A stretch of 64,000 nucleotides of DNA from Gymnothorax reevesii (lineage: Eukaryota; Chordata; Actinopteri; Anguilliformes; Muraenidae): NCBI GenBank assembly GCA_029721435.1, contig CM056581.1, positions 71,596,712-71,660,711 on the forward strand, written 5' to 3'. The position numbers and the translations under genes were made by a program. A model generated the notes under the pieces. The model did not search any database and was not told the origin of the DNA. It saw nothing but the letters and a program-made list of their open reading frames with translations. Below, piece by piece: positions 36,106 through 48,094 of the stretch. Position 1 is the first letter of the stretch, and the number at the start of each line of letters is the position of its first letter.

Positions 36106-39100
36106 ATGAAAATTTTTGACATGCAGAAGTTAAAAAAAAGAAAGTTTTTAAAAAAGTGTATATCTTCACTTCAGAGACTAATATTCACTTCCAATAGGCC
36201 ATACAAGCACATTGGAAAAATTGGTGGCATATATGCAGTGCAACAGAGATCTGAAGCATTTCCCAGGCCAGATACACGCAGAGATTCACATTCTGAGCTT
36301 AAAACCTCAAAGAAGTGTGTTTTCATGAAAGAGCGTATGGAGACAATATCAGCGCTCTAGCTCGCTTCCTTAAGAAGATAGCAGCCAATTCACTCCTATT
36401 TAGTCATACAGTGAAAATTCACTCATGTTTGTCACTTTCCCACTGATTTACACACAGAATGAAAATTTTTGACATGCAGAAATTAAAAAAAAGAAAGTTT
36501 TTAAAAAAGTGCATATCTTCACTTCAGAGACTCATATTCACTTCCAATAGGCCATACAAGCACATTGGAAAAATTGGTGGCATATATGCAGTGCAACAGA
36601 GATCTGAAGCATTTCCCAGGCCAGATACACGCAGAGATTCACATTCTGAGCTTAAAACCTCAAAGAAGAGTGTTTTCATGAAAGAGCGTATGGAGACAAT
36701 ATCAGCGCTCTAGCTCGCTTCCTTAAGAAGATAGCAGCCAATTCACTCCTATTTAGTCATACAGTGAAAATTCACTCAAGTTTGTCACTTTCCCACTGAT
36801 TTACACACAGAATGAAAATTTTTGACATGCAGAAGTTAAAAAAAAGAAAGTTTTTAAAAAAGTGTATATCTTCACTACAGAGACTCATATTCACTTCCAA
36901 TAGGCCATAAAAACACATTGGAAAAATGGATGGCATACATGCAGTGCAACAGAGATCTGAAGCATTTCCCAGGCCAGATACACGCAGAGATTCACATTCT
37001 GAGCTTAAAACCTCAAAGAAGCGAGTTTTCATGAAAGAGCGTATAGAGACAATATCAGCGCTCTAGGTCGCTTCCTTAAGAAGATAGCAGCCAATTCACT
37101 CCTATTTAGTCATACAGTGAAAATTCACTCATGTTTGTCACTTTCCCACTGATTTACACACGGATTGAAACTTTTTGACAAGCAGAAGTTAAAAAAAAGA
37201 AAGTTTTAAAATAAGTGCATATCTTCACTTCAGAGACTCATATTCACTTCCAATAGGCCATACAAGCAAATTGGACAAATTGCTGCCATATATGCAGTGC
37301 ACAGTGATCTGAAGCATTTCCCAGCCCAGATACACGAACAGATTCACTTTCTGAGCTTAAAACCTAGAAGAAGCGTGTTTTCATGAAAGAGCGTATGGAG
37401 ACAATATCAGCGCTCTAGCTCGCTTCCTTAAGAAGATAGCAGCCAATTCACTCCTATTTAGTCATACAGTGAAAATTCACTCATGTTTGTCACTTTCCCA
37501 CTGATTTACACACAGAATGAAAATTTTTGACATGCAGAAGTTAAAAAAAAGAAAGTTTTTAAAAAAGTGTATATCTTCACTACAGAGACTCATATTCACT
37601 TCCAATAGGCCATAAAAACACATTGGAAAAATGGATGGCATACATGCAGTGCAACAGAGATCTGAAGCATTTCCCAGGCCAGATACACGCAGAGATTCAC
37701 ATTCTGAGCTTAAAACCTCAAAGAAGCGAGTTTTCATGAAAGAGCGTATGGAGACAATATCAGCGCTCTAGGTCGCTTCCTTAAGAAGATAGCAGCCAAT
37801 TCACTCCTATTTAGTCATACAGTGAAAATTTTACTCATGTTTGTCACTTTCCCACTGATTTACACACGGATTGAAACTTTTTGACAAGCAGAAGTTAAAA
37901 AAAAGAAAGTTTTTAAAAAAGTGCATATCTTCACTTCAGAGACTCATATTCACTTCCAATAGGCCATACAAGCAAATTGGACAAATTGCTGCCATATATG
38001 CAGTGCACAGTGATCTGAAGCATTTCCCAGCCCAGATACACGAACAGATTCACTTTCTGAGCTTAAAACCTAGAAGAAGCGTGTTTTCATGAAAGAGCGT
38101 ATGGAGACAATTTCAGCGCTCTAGCTCGCTTCCTTAAGAAGATAGAGGCCAATTCACTCCTATTTAGTCATACAGTGAAAATTCACTCATGTTTGTCACT
38201 TTCCCACTGATTTACACACAGAATGAAAATTTTTGACATGCAGAAGTTAAAAAAAAGAAAGTTTTTAAAAAAGTGTATATCTTCACTTCAGAGACTAATA
38301 TTCACTTCCAATAGGCCATACAAGCACATTGGAAAAATTGGTGGCATATATGCAGTGCAACAGAGATCTGAAGCATTTCCCAGGCCAGATACATGCAGAA
38401 ATTCACATTCTGAGCTTAAAACCTCAAAGAAGCGTGTTTTCATGAAAGAGCGTATGGAGACAATATCAGCGCTCTAGGTCGCTTCCTTAAGAAGATAGCA
38501 GCCAATTCACTCCTATTTAGTCATACAGTGAAAATTCACTCATGTTTGTCACTTTCCCACTGATTTACACACGGATTGAAACTTTTTGACAAGCAGAAGT
38601 AAAAAAAAAGAAAGTTTTTAAAAAAGTGCATATCTTCACTTCAGAGACTCATATTCACTTCCAATAGGCCATACAAGCAAATTGGACAAATTGCTGCCAT
38701 ATATGCAGTGCACAGTGATCTGAAGCATTTCCCAGCCCAGATACACGAACAGAATCACTTTCTGAGCTTAAAACCTAGAAGAAGCGTGTTTTCATGAAAG
38801 AGCGTATGGAGACAATATCAGCGCTCTAGCTCGCTTCCTTAAGAAGATAGCAGCCAATTCACTCCTATTTAGTCATACAGTGAAAATTCACTCATGTTTG
38901 TCACTTTCCCACTGATTTACACACAGAATGAAAATTTTTGACATGCAGAAGTTAAAAAAAAGAAAGTTTTTAAAAAAGTGTATATCTTCACTTCAGAGAC
39001 TAATATTCACTTCCAATAGGCCATACAAGCACATTGGAAAAATTGGTGGCATATATGCAGTGCAACAGAGATCTGAAGCATTTCCCAGGCCAGATACACG

Positions 39101-39280
39101 CAGAGATACACATTCTGAGCTTAAAACCTCAAAGAAGCGTGTTTTCATGAAAGAGCGTATGGAGACAATATCAGCGCTCTAGCTCGCTTCCTTAAGAAGA
39201 TAGCAGCCAATTCACTCCTATTTAGTCATACAGTGAAAATTCACTCATGTTTGTCACTTTCCCACTGATTTACACACAGA
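36106..39280 (+). repeat. Monomers 36106-38928 between pentamer copies 3 and 4
   Basis: Starts: 36106 C, 36459 C, 36812 A (CTCAAGTTTG just before, GCGAGTTTTC), 37165 B (shortened AGTTTTAAAATAAG), 37517 A (GCGAGTTTTC), 37871 B, 38223 C (CATGCAGAAATT), 38576 B and 38928 C (GAGATACACATT). The spacing 37517-37871 is 354 bp because of an extra T in AAAATTTTACTC. 36106-37165 matches 30464-31523 at +5642 bp in order. Confidence 0.85.
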
Positions 39281-41042
39281 ATGAAAATTTTTGACATGCA
39301 GAAGTTAAAATAAAGAAAGTTTTTAAAAAAGTGCATATCTTCACTTCAGAGACTCATATTCACTTCCAATAGGCCATACAAGCACATTGGAAAAATTGGT
39401 GGCATATATGCAGTGCAACAGAGATCTGAAGCATTTCCCAGGCCAGATACACGCAGAGATTCACATTCTGAGCTTAAAACCTCAAAGAAGCGTGTTTTCA
39501 AGAAAGAGCGTATGGAGACAATATCAGCGCTCTAGCTCGCTTCCTTAAGAAGATAGCAGCCAATTCACTCCTATTTAGTCATACAGTGAAAATTCACTCA
39601 TGTTTGTCACTTTCCCACTGATTTACACACAGAATGAAAATTTTTGACATGCAGAAGTTAAAAAAAAGAAAGTTTTTTAAAAAGTGCATATCTTCACTTC
39701 AGAGAGTCATATTCACTTCCAATAGGCCATACAAGCAAATTGGACAAATTGCTGCCATATATGCAGTGCACAGTGATCTGAAGCATTTCCCAGCCCAGAT
39801 ACACGAACAGATTCACTTTCTGAGCTTAAAACCTAGAAGAAGCGTGTTTTCATGAAAGAGCGTATGGAGACAATATCAGCGCTCTAGGTCGCTTCCTTAA
39901 GAAGATAGCAGCCAATTCACTCCTATTTAGTCATACAGTGAAAATTCACTCATGTTTGTCACTTTCCCACTGATTTACACACAGAATGAAAATTTTTGAC
40001 ATGCAGAAGTTAAAAGAAAGAAAGTTTTTAAAAAAGTGTATATCTTCACTTCAGAGACTAATATTCACTTCCAATAGGCCATACAAGCACATTGGAAAAA
40101 TTGGTGGCATATATGCAGTGCAACAGAGATCTAAAGCATTTCCCAGGCCAGATACACGCAGAGATTCACATTCTGAGCTTAAAACCTCAAAGAAGCGTGT
40201 TTTCATGAAAGAGCGTATGGAGACAATATCAGCGCTCTAGGTCGCTTCCTAAAGAAGATAGCAGCCAATTCACTCCTATTTAGTCATACAGTGAAAATTC
40301 ACTCATGTTTGTCACTTTCCCACTGATTTACACACAGAATGAAAATTTTTGACATGCAGAAGTTAAAAAAAGAAAGTTTTTAAAAAAGTGCATATCTTCA
40401 CTTCAGAGACTCATATTCACTTCCAATAGGCCATACAAGCACATTGGAAAAATTGGTGGCATATATGCAGTGCAACAGAGATCTGAAGCATTTCCCAGGC
40501 CAGATACACGCAGAGATTCACATTCTGAGCTTAAAACCTCAAAGAAGCGTGTTTTCATGAAAGAGCGTATGGAGACAATATCAGCGCTCTAGCTCGCTTC
40601 CTTAAGAAGATAGCAGCCAATTCACTCCTATTTAGTCATACAGTGAAAATTCACTCATGTTTGTCACTTTCCCACTGACTTACACACGGATTGAAACTTT
40701 TTGACAAGCAGAAGTTAAAAAAAAGAAAGTTTTTAAAAAAGTGCATATCTTCACTTCAGAGACTCATATTCACTTCCAATAGGCCATACAAGCAAATTGG
40801 ACAAATTGCTGCCATATATGCAGTGCACAGTGATCTGAAGCATTTCCCAGCCCAGATACACGAACAGATTCACATTCTGAGCTTAAAACCTAGAAGAAGC
40901 GTGTTTTCATGAAAGAGCGTATGGAGACAATTTCAGCGCTCTAGCTCGCTTCCTTAAGAAGATAGCAGCCAATTCACTCCTATTTAGTCATACAGTGAAA
41001 ATTCACTCATGTTTGTCACTTTCCCACTGATTTACACACAGA
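39281..41042 (+). repeat. Pentamer module copy 4 (C-hybrid-C-C-B)
   Basis: Starts: 39281 C (TTAAAATAAAG, TTTTCAAGAAAG), 39634 hybrid (AGTTTTTTAAAAAG, GAGAGTCAT), 39986 C (TTAAAAGAAAG, ATCTAAAGC), 40339 C (short A-tract, 352 bp) and 40691 B (CCACTGACTTAC). It lies 4937 bp after copy 3. It lacks the TTTTAGAC and GTTTTAATG variants of copies 2 and 3, so it is a more distant relative. Confidence 0.85.
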
Positions 41043-42101
41043 ATGAAAATTTTTGACATGCAGAAGTTAAAAAAAAGAAAGTTTTTAAAAAAGTGTATAT
41101 CTTCACTTCAGAGACTAATATTCACTTCCAATAGGCCATACAAGCACATTGGAAAAATTGGTGGCATATATGCAGTGCAACAGAGATCTGAAGCATTTCC
41201 CAGGCCAGATACACGCAGAGATTCACATTCTGAGCTTAAAACCTCAAAGAAGCGTGTTTTCATGAAAGAGCGTATGGAGACAATATCAGCGCTCTAGCTC
41301 GCTTCCTTAAGAAGATAGCAGCCAATTCACTCCTATTTAGTCATACAGTGAAAATTCACTCATGTTTGTCACTTTCCCACTGATTTACACACAGAATGAA
41401 AATTTTTGACATGCAGAAGTTAAAAAAAAGAAAGTTTTTAAAAAAGTGCATATCTTCACTTCAGAGACTCATATTCACTTCCAATAGGCCATACAAGCAC
41501 ATTGGAAAAATTGGTGGCATATATGCAGTGCAACAGAGATCTGAAGCATTTCCCAGGCCAGATACACGCAGAGATTCACATTCTGAGCTTAAAACCTGAA
41601 AGAAGAGTGTTTTCATGAAAGAGCGAATGGAGACAATATCAGCGCTCTAGCTCGCTTCCTTAAGAAGATAGCAGCCAATTCACTCCTATTTAGTCATACA
41701 GTGAAAATTCACTCATGTTTGTCACTTTCCCACTGATTTACACACAGAATGAAAATTTTTGACATGCAGAAGTTAAAAAAAAGAAAGTTTTTAAAAAAGT
41801 GCATATCTTCACTTCAGAGACTCATATTCACTTCCAATAGGCCATAAAAACACATTGGAAAAATGGATGGCATATATGCAGTGCAACAGTGATCTGAAGC
41901 ATTTCCCAGGCCAGATACACGCAGAGATTCACATTCTGAGCTTAAAACCTCAAAGAAGCGTGTTTTCATGAAAGAGCGTATGGAGACAATATCAGCGCTC
42001 TAGCTCGCTTCCTTAAGAAGATAGAAGCCAATTCACTCCTATTTAGTCATACAGTGAAAATTCACTCATGTTTGTCACTTTCCCACTGATTTACACACAG
42101 A
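41043..42101 (+). repeat. Monomers 41043 C, 41396 C, 41749 A'
   Basis: 41043 and 41396 repeat the C-C pair that follows copies 2 and 3 of the pentamer module (30464-30817 and 36106-36459). 41396 ends with the unusual CCTGAAAGAAGAG and GAGCGAATGG. 41749 is an A' hybrid (GTGCATATC, CACTTCAG, then CCATAAAAACAC) and marks the return of class A to the array. Confidence 0.85.
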
Positions 42102-45100
42102 ATGAAAATTTTTGACATGCAGAAGTTAAAAAAAAGAAAGTTTTTAAAAAAGTGTATATCTTCACTACAGAGACTCATATTCACTTCCAATAGGCCATAA
42201 AAACACATTGGAAAAATGGATGGCATATATGCAGTGCAACAGTGATCTGAAGCATTTCCCAGGCCAGATACACGCAGAGATTCACATTCTGAGCTTAAAA
42301 CCTAAAAGAAGCGTGTTTTCATGAAAGAGCGTATGGAGACAATATCAGCGCTCTAGGTCGCTTCCTTAAGAAGATAGCAGCCAATTCACTCCTATTTAGT
42401 CATACAGTGAAAATTCACTCATGTTTGTCACTTTCCCACTGATTTACACACGGATTGAAACTTTTTGACAAGCAGAAGTAAAAAAAAAGAAAGTTTTTAA
42501 AAAAGTGCATATCTTCACTTCAGAGACTCATATTCACTTCCAATAGGCCATACAAGCAAATTGGACAAATTGCTGCCATATATGCAGTGCACAGTGATCT
42601 GAAGCATTTCCCAGCCCAGATACACGAACAGATTCACTTTCTGAGCTTAAAACCTAGAAGAAGCGTGTTTTCATGAAAGAGCGTATGGAGACAATATCAG
42701 CGCTCTAGGTCGCTTCCTTAAGAAGATAGCAGCCAATTCACTCCTATTTAGTCATACAGTGAAAATTCACTCATGTTTGTCACTTTCCCACTGATTTACA
42801 CACAGAATGAAAATTTTTGACATGCAGAAGTTAAAAAAAAGAAAGTTTTTAAAAAAGTGTATATCTTCACTTCAGAGACTAATATTCACTTCCAATAGGC
42901 CATACAAGCACATTGGAAAAATTGGTGGCATATATGCAGTGCAAAAGAGATCTAAAGCATTTCCCAGGCCAGATACACGCAGAGATTCACATTCTGAGCT
43001 TAAAACCTCAAAGAAGCGTGTTTTCATGAAAGAGCGTATGGAGACAATATCAGCGCTCTAGGTCGCTTCCTTAAGAAGATAGCAGCCAATTCACTCCTAT
43101 TTAGTCATACAGTGAAACTTCACTCATGTTTGTCACTTTCCCACTGATTTACACACAGAATGAAAATTTTTGACATGCAGAAGTTAAAAAAAAGAAAGTT
43201 TTTAAAAAAGTGCATATCTTCACTTCAGAGACTCATATTCACTTCCAATAGGCCATACAAGCACATTGGAAAAATTGGTGGCATATATGCAGTGCAACAG
43301 AGATCTGAAGCATTTCCCAGGCCAGATACACGCAGAGATTCACATTCTGAGCTTAAAACCTCAAAGAAGCGTGTTTTCATGAAAGAGCGTATGGAGACAA
43401 TATCAGCGCTCTAGCTCGCTTCCTTAAGAAGATAGCAGCCAATTCACTCCTATTTAGTCATACAGTGAAAATTCACTCATGTTTGTCACTTTCCCACTGA
43501 TTTACACACGGATTGAAACTTTTTGACATGCAGAAGTTAAAAAAAAGAAAGTTTTTAAAAAAGTGCATATCTTCACTTCAGAGACTCATATTTACTTCCA
43601 ATAGGCCATACAAGCAAATTGGACAAATTGCTGCCATATATGCAGTGCACAGTGATCTGAAGCATTTCCCAGCCCAGATACACGAACAGATTCACTTTCT
43701 GAGCTTAAAACCTAGAAGAAGCGTGTTTTCATGAAAGAGCGTATGGAGACAATATCAGCGCTCTAGCTCGCTTCCTTAAGAAGATAGCAGCCAATTCACT
43801 CCTATTTAGTCATACAGTGAAACTTCACTCATGTTTGTCACTTTCCCACTGATTTACACACAGAATGAAAATTTTTGACATGCAGAAGTTAAAAAAAAGA
43901 AAGTTTTTAAAAAAGTGCATATCTTCACTTCAGAGACTCATATTCACTTCCAATAGGCCATACAAGCAAATTGGACAAATTGCTGCCATATATGCAGTGC
44001 ACAGTGATCTGAAGCATTTCCCAGCCCAGATACACGAACAGATTCACTTTCTGAGCTTAAAACCTAGAAGAAGCGTGTTTTCATGAAAGAGCGTATGGAG
44101 ACAATTTCAGCGCTCTAGCTCGCTTCCTTAAGAAGATAGCAGCCAATTCACTCCTATTTAGTCATACAGTGAAAATTCACTCATGTTTGTCACTTTCCCA
44201 CTGATTTACACACAGAATGAAAATTTTTGACATGCAGAAGTTAAAAAAAAGAAAGTTTTTTAAAAAGTGCATATCTTCACTTCAGAGACTCATATTCACT
44301 TCCAATAGGCCATAAAAACACATTGGAAAAATGGATGGCATATATGCAGTGCAACAGTGATCTGAAGCATTTCCCAGGCCAGATACACGCAGAGATTCAC
44401 ATTCTGAGCTTAAAACCTAAAAGAAGCGTGTTTTCATGAAAGAGCGTATGGAGACAATATCAGCGCTCTAGGTTGCTTCCTTAAGAAGATAGCAGCCAAT
44501 TCACTCCTATTTAGTCATACAGTGAAAATTCACTCATGTTTGTCACTTTCCCACTGATTTACACACGGATTGAAACTTTTTGACAAGCAGAAGTAAAAAA
44601 AAAGAAAGTTTTTAAAAAAGTGCATATCTTCACTTCAGAGACTCATATTCACTTCCAATAGGCCATACAAGCAAATTGGACAAATTGCTGCCATATATGC
44701 AGTGCACAGTGATCTGAAGCATTTCCCAGCCCAGATACACGAACAGATTCACTTTCTGAGCTTAAAACCTAGAAGAAGCGTGTTTTCATGAAAGAGCGTA
44801 TGGAGACAATATCAGCGCTCTAGGTCGCTTACTTAAGAAGATAGCAGCCAATTCACTCCTATTTAGTCATACAGTGAAAATTCACTCATGTTTGTCACTT
44901 TCCCACTGATTTACACACAGAATGAAAATTTTTGACATGCAGAAGTTAAAAAAAAGAAAGTTTTTAAAAAAGTGTATATCTTCACTTCAGAGACTAATAT
45001 TCACTTCCAATAGGCCATACAAGCACATTGGAAAAATTGGTGGCATATATGCAGTGCAAAAGAGATCTAAAGCATTTCCCAGGCCAGATACACGCAGAGA

Positions 45101-47741
45101 TTCACATTCTGAGCTTAAAACCTCAAAGAAGCGTGTTTTCATGAAAGAGCGTATGGAGACAATATCAGCGCTCTAGCTCGCTTCCTTAAGAAGATAGCAG
45201 CCAATTCACTCCTATTTAGTCATACAGTGAAACTTCACTCATGTTTGTCACTTTCCCACTGATTTACACACAGAATGAAAATTTTTGACATGCAGAAGTT
45301 AAAAAAAAGAAAGTTTTTAAAAAAGTGTATATCTTCACTACAGAGACTCATATTCACTTCCAATAGGCCATAAAAACACATTGGAAAAATGGATGGCATA
45401 CATGCAGTGCAACAGAGATCTGAAGCATTTCCCAGGCCAGATACACGCAGAGATTCACATTCTGAGCTTAAAACCTCAAAGAAGCGTTTTTTCATGAAAG
45501 AGCGTATGGAGACAATATCAGCGCTCTAGGTCGCTTCCTAAAGAAGATAGCAGCCAATTCACTCCTATTTAGTCATACAGTGAAAATTCACTCATGTTTG
45601 TCACTTTCCCACTGATTTACACACGGATTGAAACTTTTTGACAAGCAGAAGTTAAAAAAAAGAAAGTTTTTAAAAAAGTGCATATCTTCACTTCAGAGAC
45701 TCATATTCACTTCCAATAGGCCATACAAGCAAATTGGACAAATTGCTGCCATATATGCAGTGCACAGTGATCTGAAGCATTTCCCAGCCCAGATACACGA
45801 ACAGATTCACTTTCTGAGCTTAAAACCTAGAAGAAGCGTGTTTTCATGAAAGAGCGTATGGAGACAATTTCAGCGCTCTAGCTCGCTTCCTTAAGAAGAT
45901 AGCAGCCAATTCACTCCTATTTAGTCATACAGTGAAAATTCACTCATGTTTGTCACTTTCCCACTGATTTACACACAGAATGAAAATTTTTGACATGCAG
46001 AAGTTAAAAAAAAGAAAGTTTTTAAAAAAGTGCATATCTTCACTTCAGAGACTCATATTCACTTCCAATAGGCCATAAAAACACATTGGAAAAATGGATG
46101 GCATATATGCAGTGCAACAGTGATCTGAAGCATTTCCCAGGCCAGATACACGCAGAGATTCACATTCTGAGCTTAAAACCTAAAAGAAGCGTGTTTTCAT
46201 GAAAGAGCGTATGGAGACAATATCAGCGCTCTAGGTCGCTTCCTTAAGAAGATAGCAGCCAATTCACTCCTATTTAGTCATACAGTGAAAATTCACTCAT
46301 GTTTGTCACTTTCCCACTGATTTACACACGGATTGAAACTTTTTGACAAGCAGAAGTAAAAAAAAAGAAAGTTTTTAAAAAAGTGCATATCTTCACTTCA
46401 GAGACTCATATTCACTTCCAATAGGCCATACAAGCAAATTGGACAAATTGCTGCCATATATGCAGTGCACAGTGATCTGAAGCATTTCCCAGCCCAGATA
46501 CACGAACAGATTCACTTTCTGAGCTTAAAACCTAGAAGAAGCGTGTTTTCATGAAAGAGCGTATGGAGACAATATCAGCGCTCTAGGTCGCTTCCTTAAG
46601 AAGATAGCAGCCAATTCACTCCTATTTAGTCATACAGTGAAAATTCACTCATGTTTGTCACTTTCCCACTGATTTACACACAGAATGAAAATTTTTGACA
46701 TGCAGAAGTTAAAAAAAGAAAGTTTTTAAAAAAGTGTATATCTTCACTTCAGAGACTAATATTCACTTCCAATAGGCCATACAAGCACATTGGAAAAATT
46801 GGTGGCATATATGCAGTGCAAAAGAGATCTAAAGCATTTCCCAGGCCAGATACACGCAGAGATTCACATTCTGAGCTTAAAACCTCAAAGAAGCGTGTTT
46901 TCATGAAAGAGCGTATGGAGACAATATCAGCGCTCTAGGTCGCTTCCTTAAGAAGATAGCAGCCAATTCACTCCTATTTAGTCATACAGTGAAACTTCAC
47001 TCATGTTTGTCACTTTCCCACTGATTTACACACAGAATGAAAATTTTTGACATGCAGAAGTTAAAAAAAAGAAAGTTTTTAAAAAAGTGCATATCTTCAC
47101 TTCAGAGACTCATATTCACTTCCAATAGGCCATACAAGCACATTGGAAAAATTGGTGGCATATATGCAGTGCAACAGAGATCTGAAGCATTTCCCAGGCC
47201 AGATACACGCAGAGATTCACATTCTGAGCTTAAAACCTCAAAGAAGCGTGTTTTCATGAAAGAGCGTATGGAGACAATATCAGCGCTCTAGCTCGCTTCC
47301 TTAAGAAGATAGCAGCCAATTCACTCCTATTTAGTCATACAGTGAAAATTCACTCATGTTTGTCACTTTCCCACTGATTTACACACGGATTGAAACTTTT
47401 TGACATGCAGAAGTTAAAAAAAAGAAAGTTTTTAAAAAAGTGCATATCTTCACTTCAGAGACTCATATTTACTTCCAATAGGCCATACAAGCAAATTGGA
47501 CAAATTGCTGCCATATATGCAGTGCACAGTGATCTGAAGCATTTCCCAGCCCAGATACACGAACAGATTCACTTTCTGAGCTTAAAACCTAGAAGAAGCG
47601 TGTTTTCATGAAAGAGCGTATGGAGACAATATCAGCGCTCTAGCTCGCTTCCTTAAGAAGATAGCAGCCAATTCACTCCTATTTAGTCATACAGTGAAAA
47701 TTCACTCAAGTTTGTCACTTTCCCACTGATTTACACACAGA
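42102..47741 (+). repeat. Three modules opening A(CCTAAAAG)-B-C
   Basis: Module 1 (42102-44216): 42102 A, 42455 B, 42807 C, 43160 C, 43513 B variant, 43865 hybrid. Module 2 (44217-45979): 44217 A', 44570 B, 44922 C, 45275 A, 45628 B. Module 3 (45980-47741): 45980 A', 46333 B, 46685 C, 47037 C, 47390 B variant. Each opens with an A-type monomer reading CCTAAAAGAAG, then a B with GAAGTAAAAAAAAAG, then a C with GCAAAAGAGATCTAAAGC. Modules 1 and 3 also share GACATGCAG with TATTTACTTCC in their B variants (offset 3877-3878 bp). The same opening recurs at 59733. Confidence 0.86.
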
Positions 47742-48094
47742 ATGAAAATTTTTGACATGCAGAAGTTAAAAAAAAGAAAGTTTTTAAAAAAGTGTATATC
47801 TTCACTACAGAGACTCATATTCACTTCCAATAGGCCATAAAAACACATTGGAAAATTGGATGGCATATATGCAGTGCAACAGTGATCTGAAGCATTTCCC
47901 AGGCCAGATACACGCAGAGATTCACATTCTGAGCTTAAAACCTCAAAGTAGCGTGTTTTCATGAAAGAGCGTATGGAGACAATATCAGCGCTCTAGGTCG
48001 CTTCCTTAAGAAGATAGCAGCCAATTCACTCCTATTTAGTCATACAGTGAAAATTCACTCATGTTTGTCACTTTCCCACTGATTTACACACAGA
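47742..48094 (+). repeat. Class A monomer 47742 (CTCAAGTTTG / AAAGTAGCG type)
   Basis: This A monomer is preceded by TTCACTCAAGTTTG and carries CCTCAAAGTAGCG. The same variant pair appears at 13192, 23061, 50563 and 57969, linking distant parts of the array. It also has a private GGAAAATTGGATGG. Confidence 0.85.

Noticed and set aside
39303..39315. AATAAAG as a polyadenylation signal
   Set aside because: It is a single-base change in one monomer's A-tract (TTAAAATAAAG), with no transcript unit around it.
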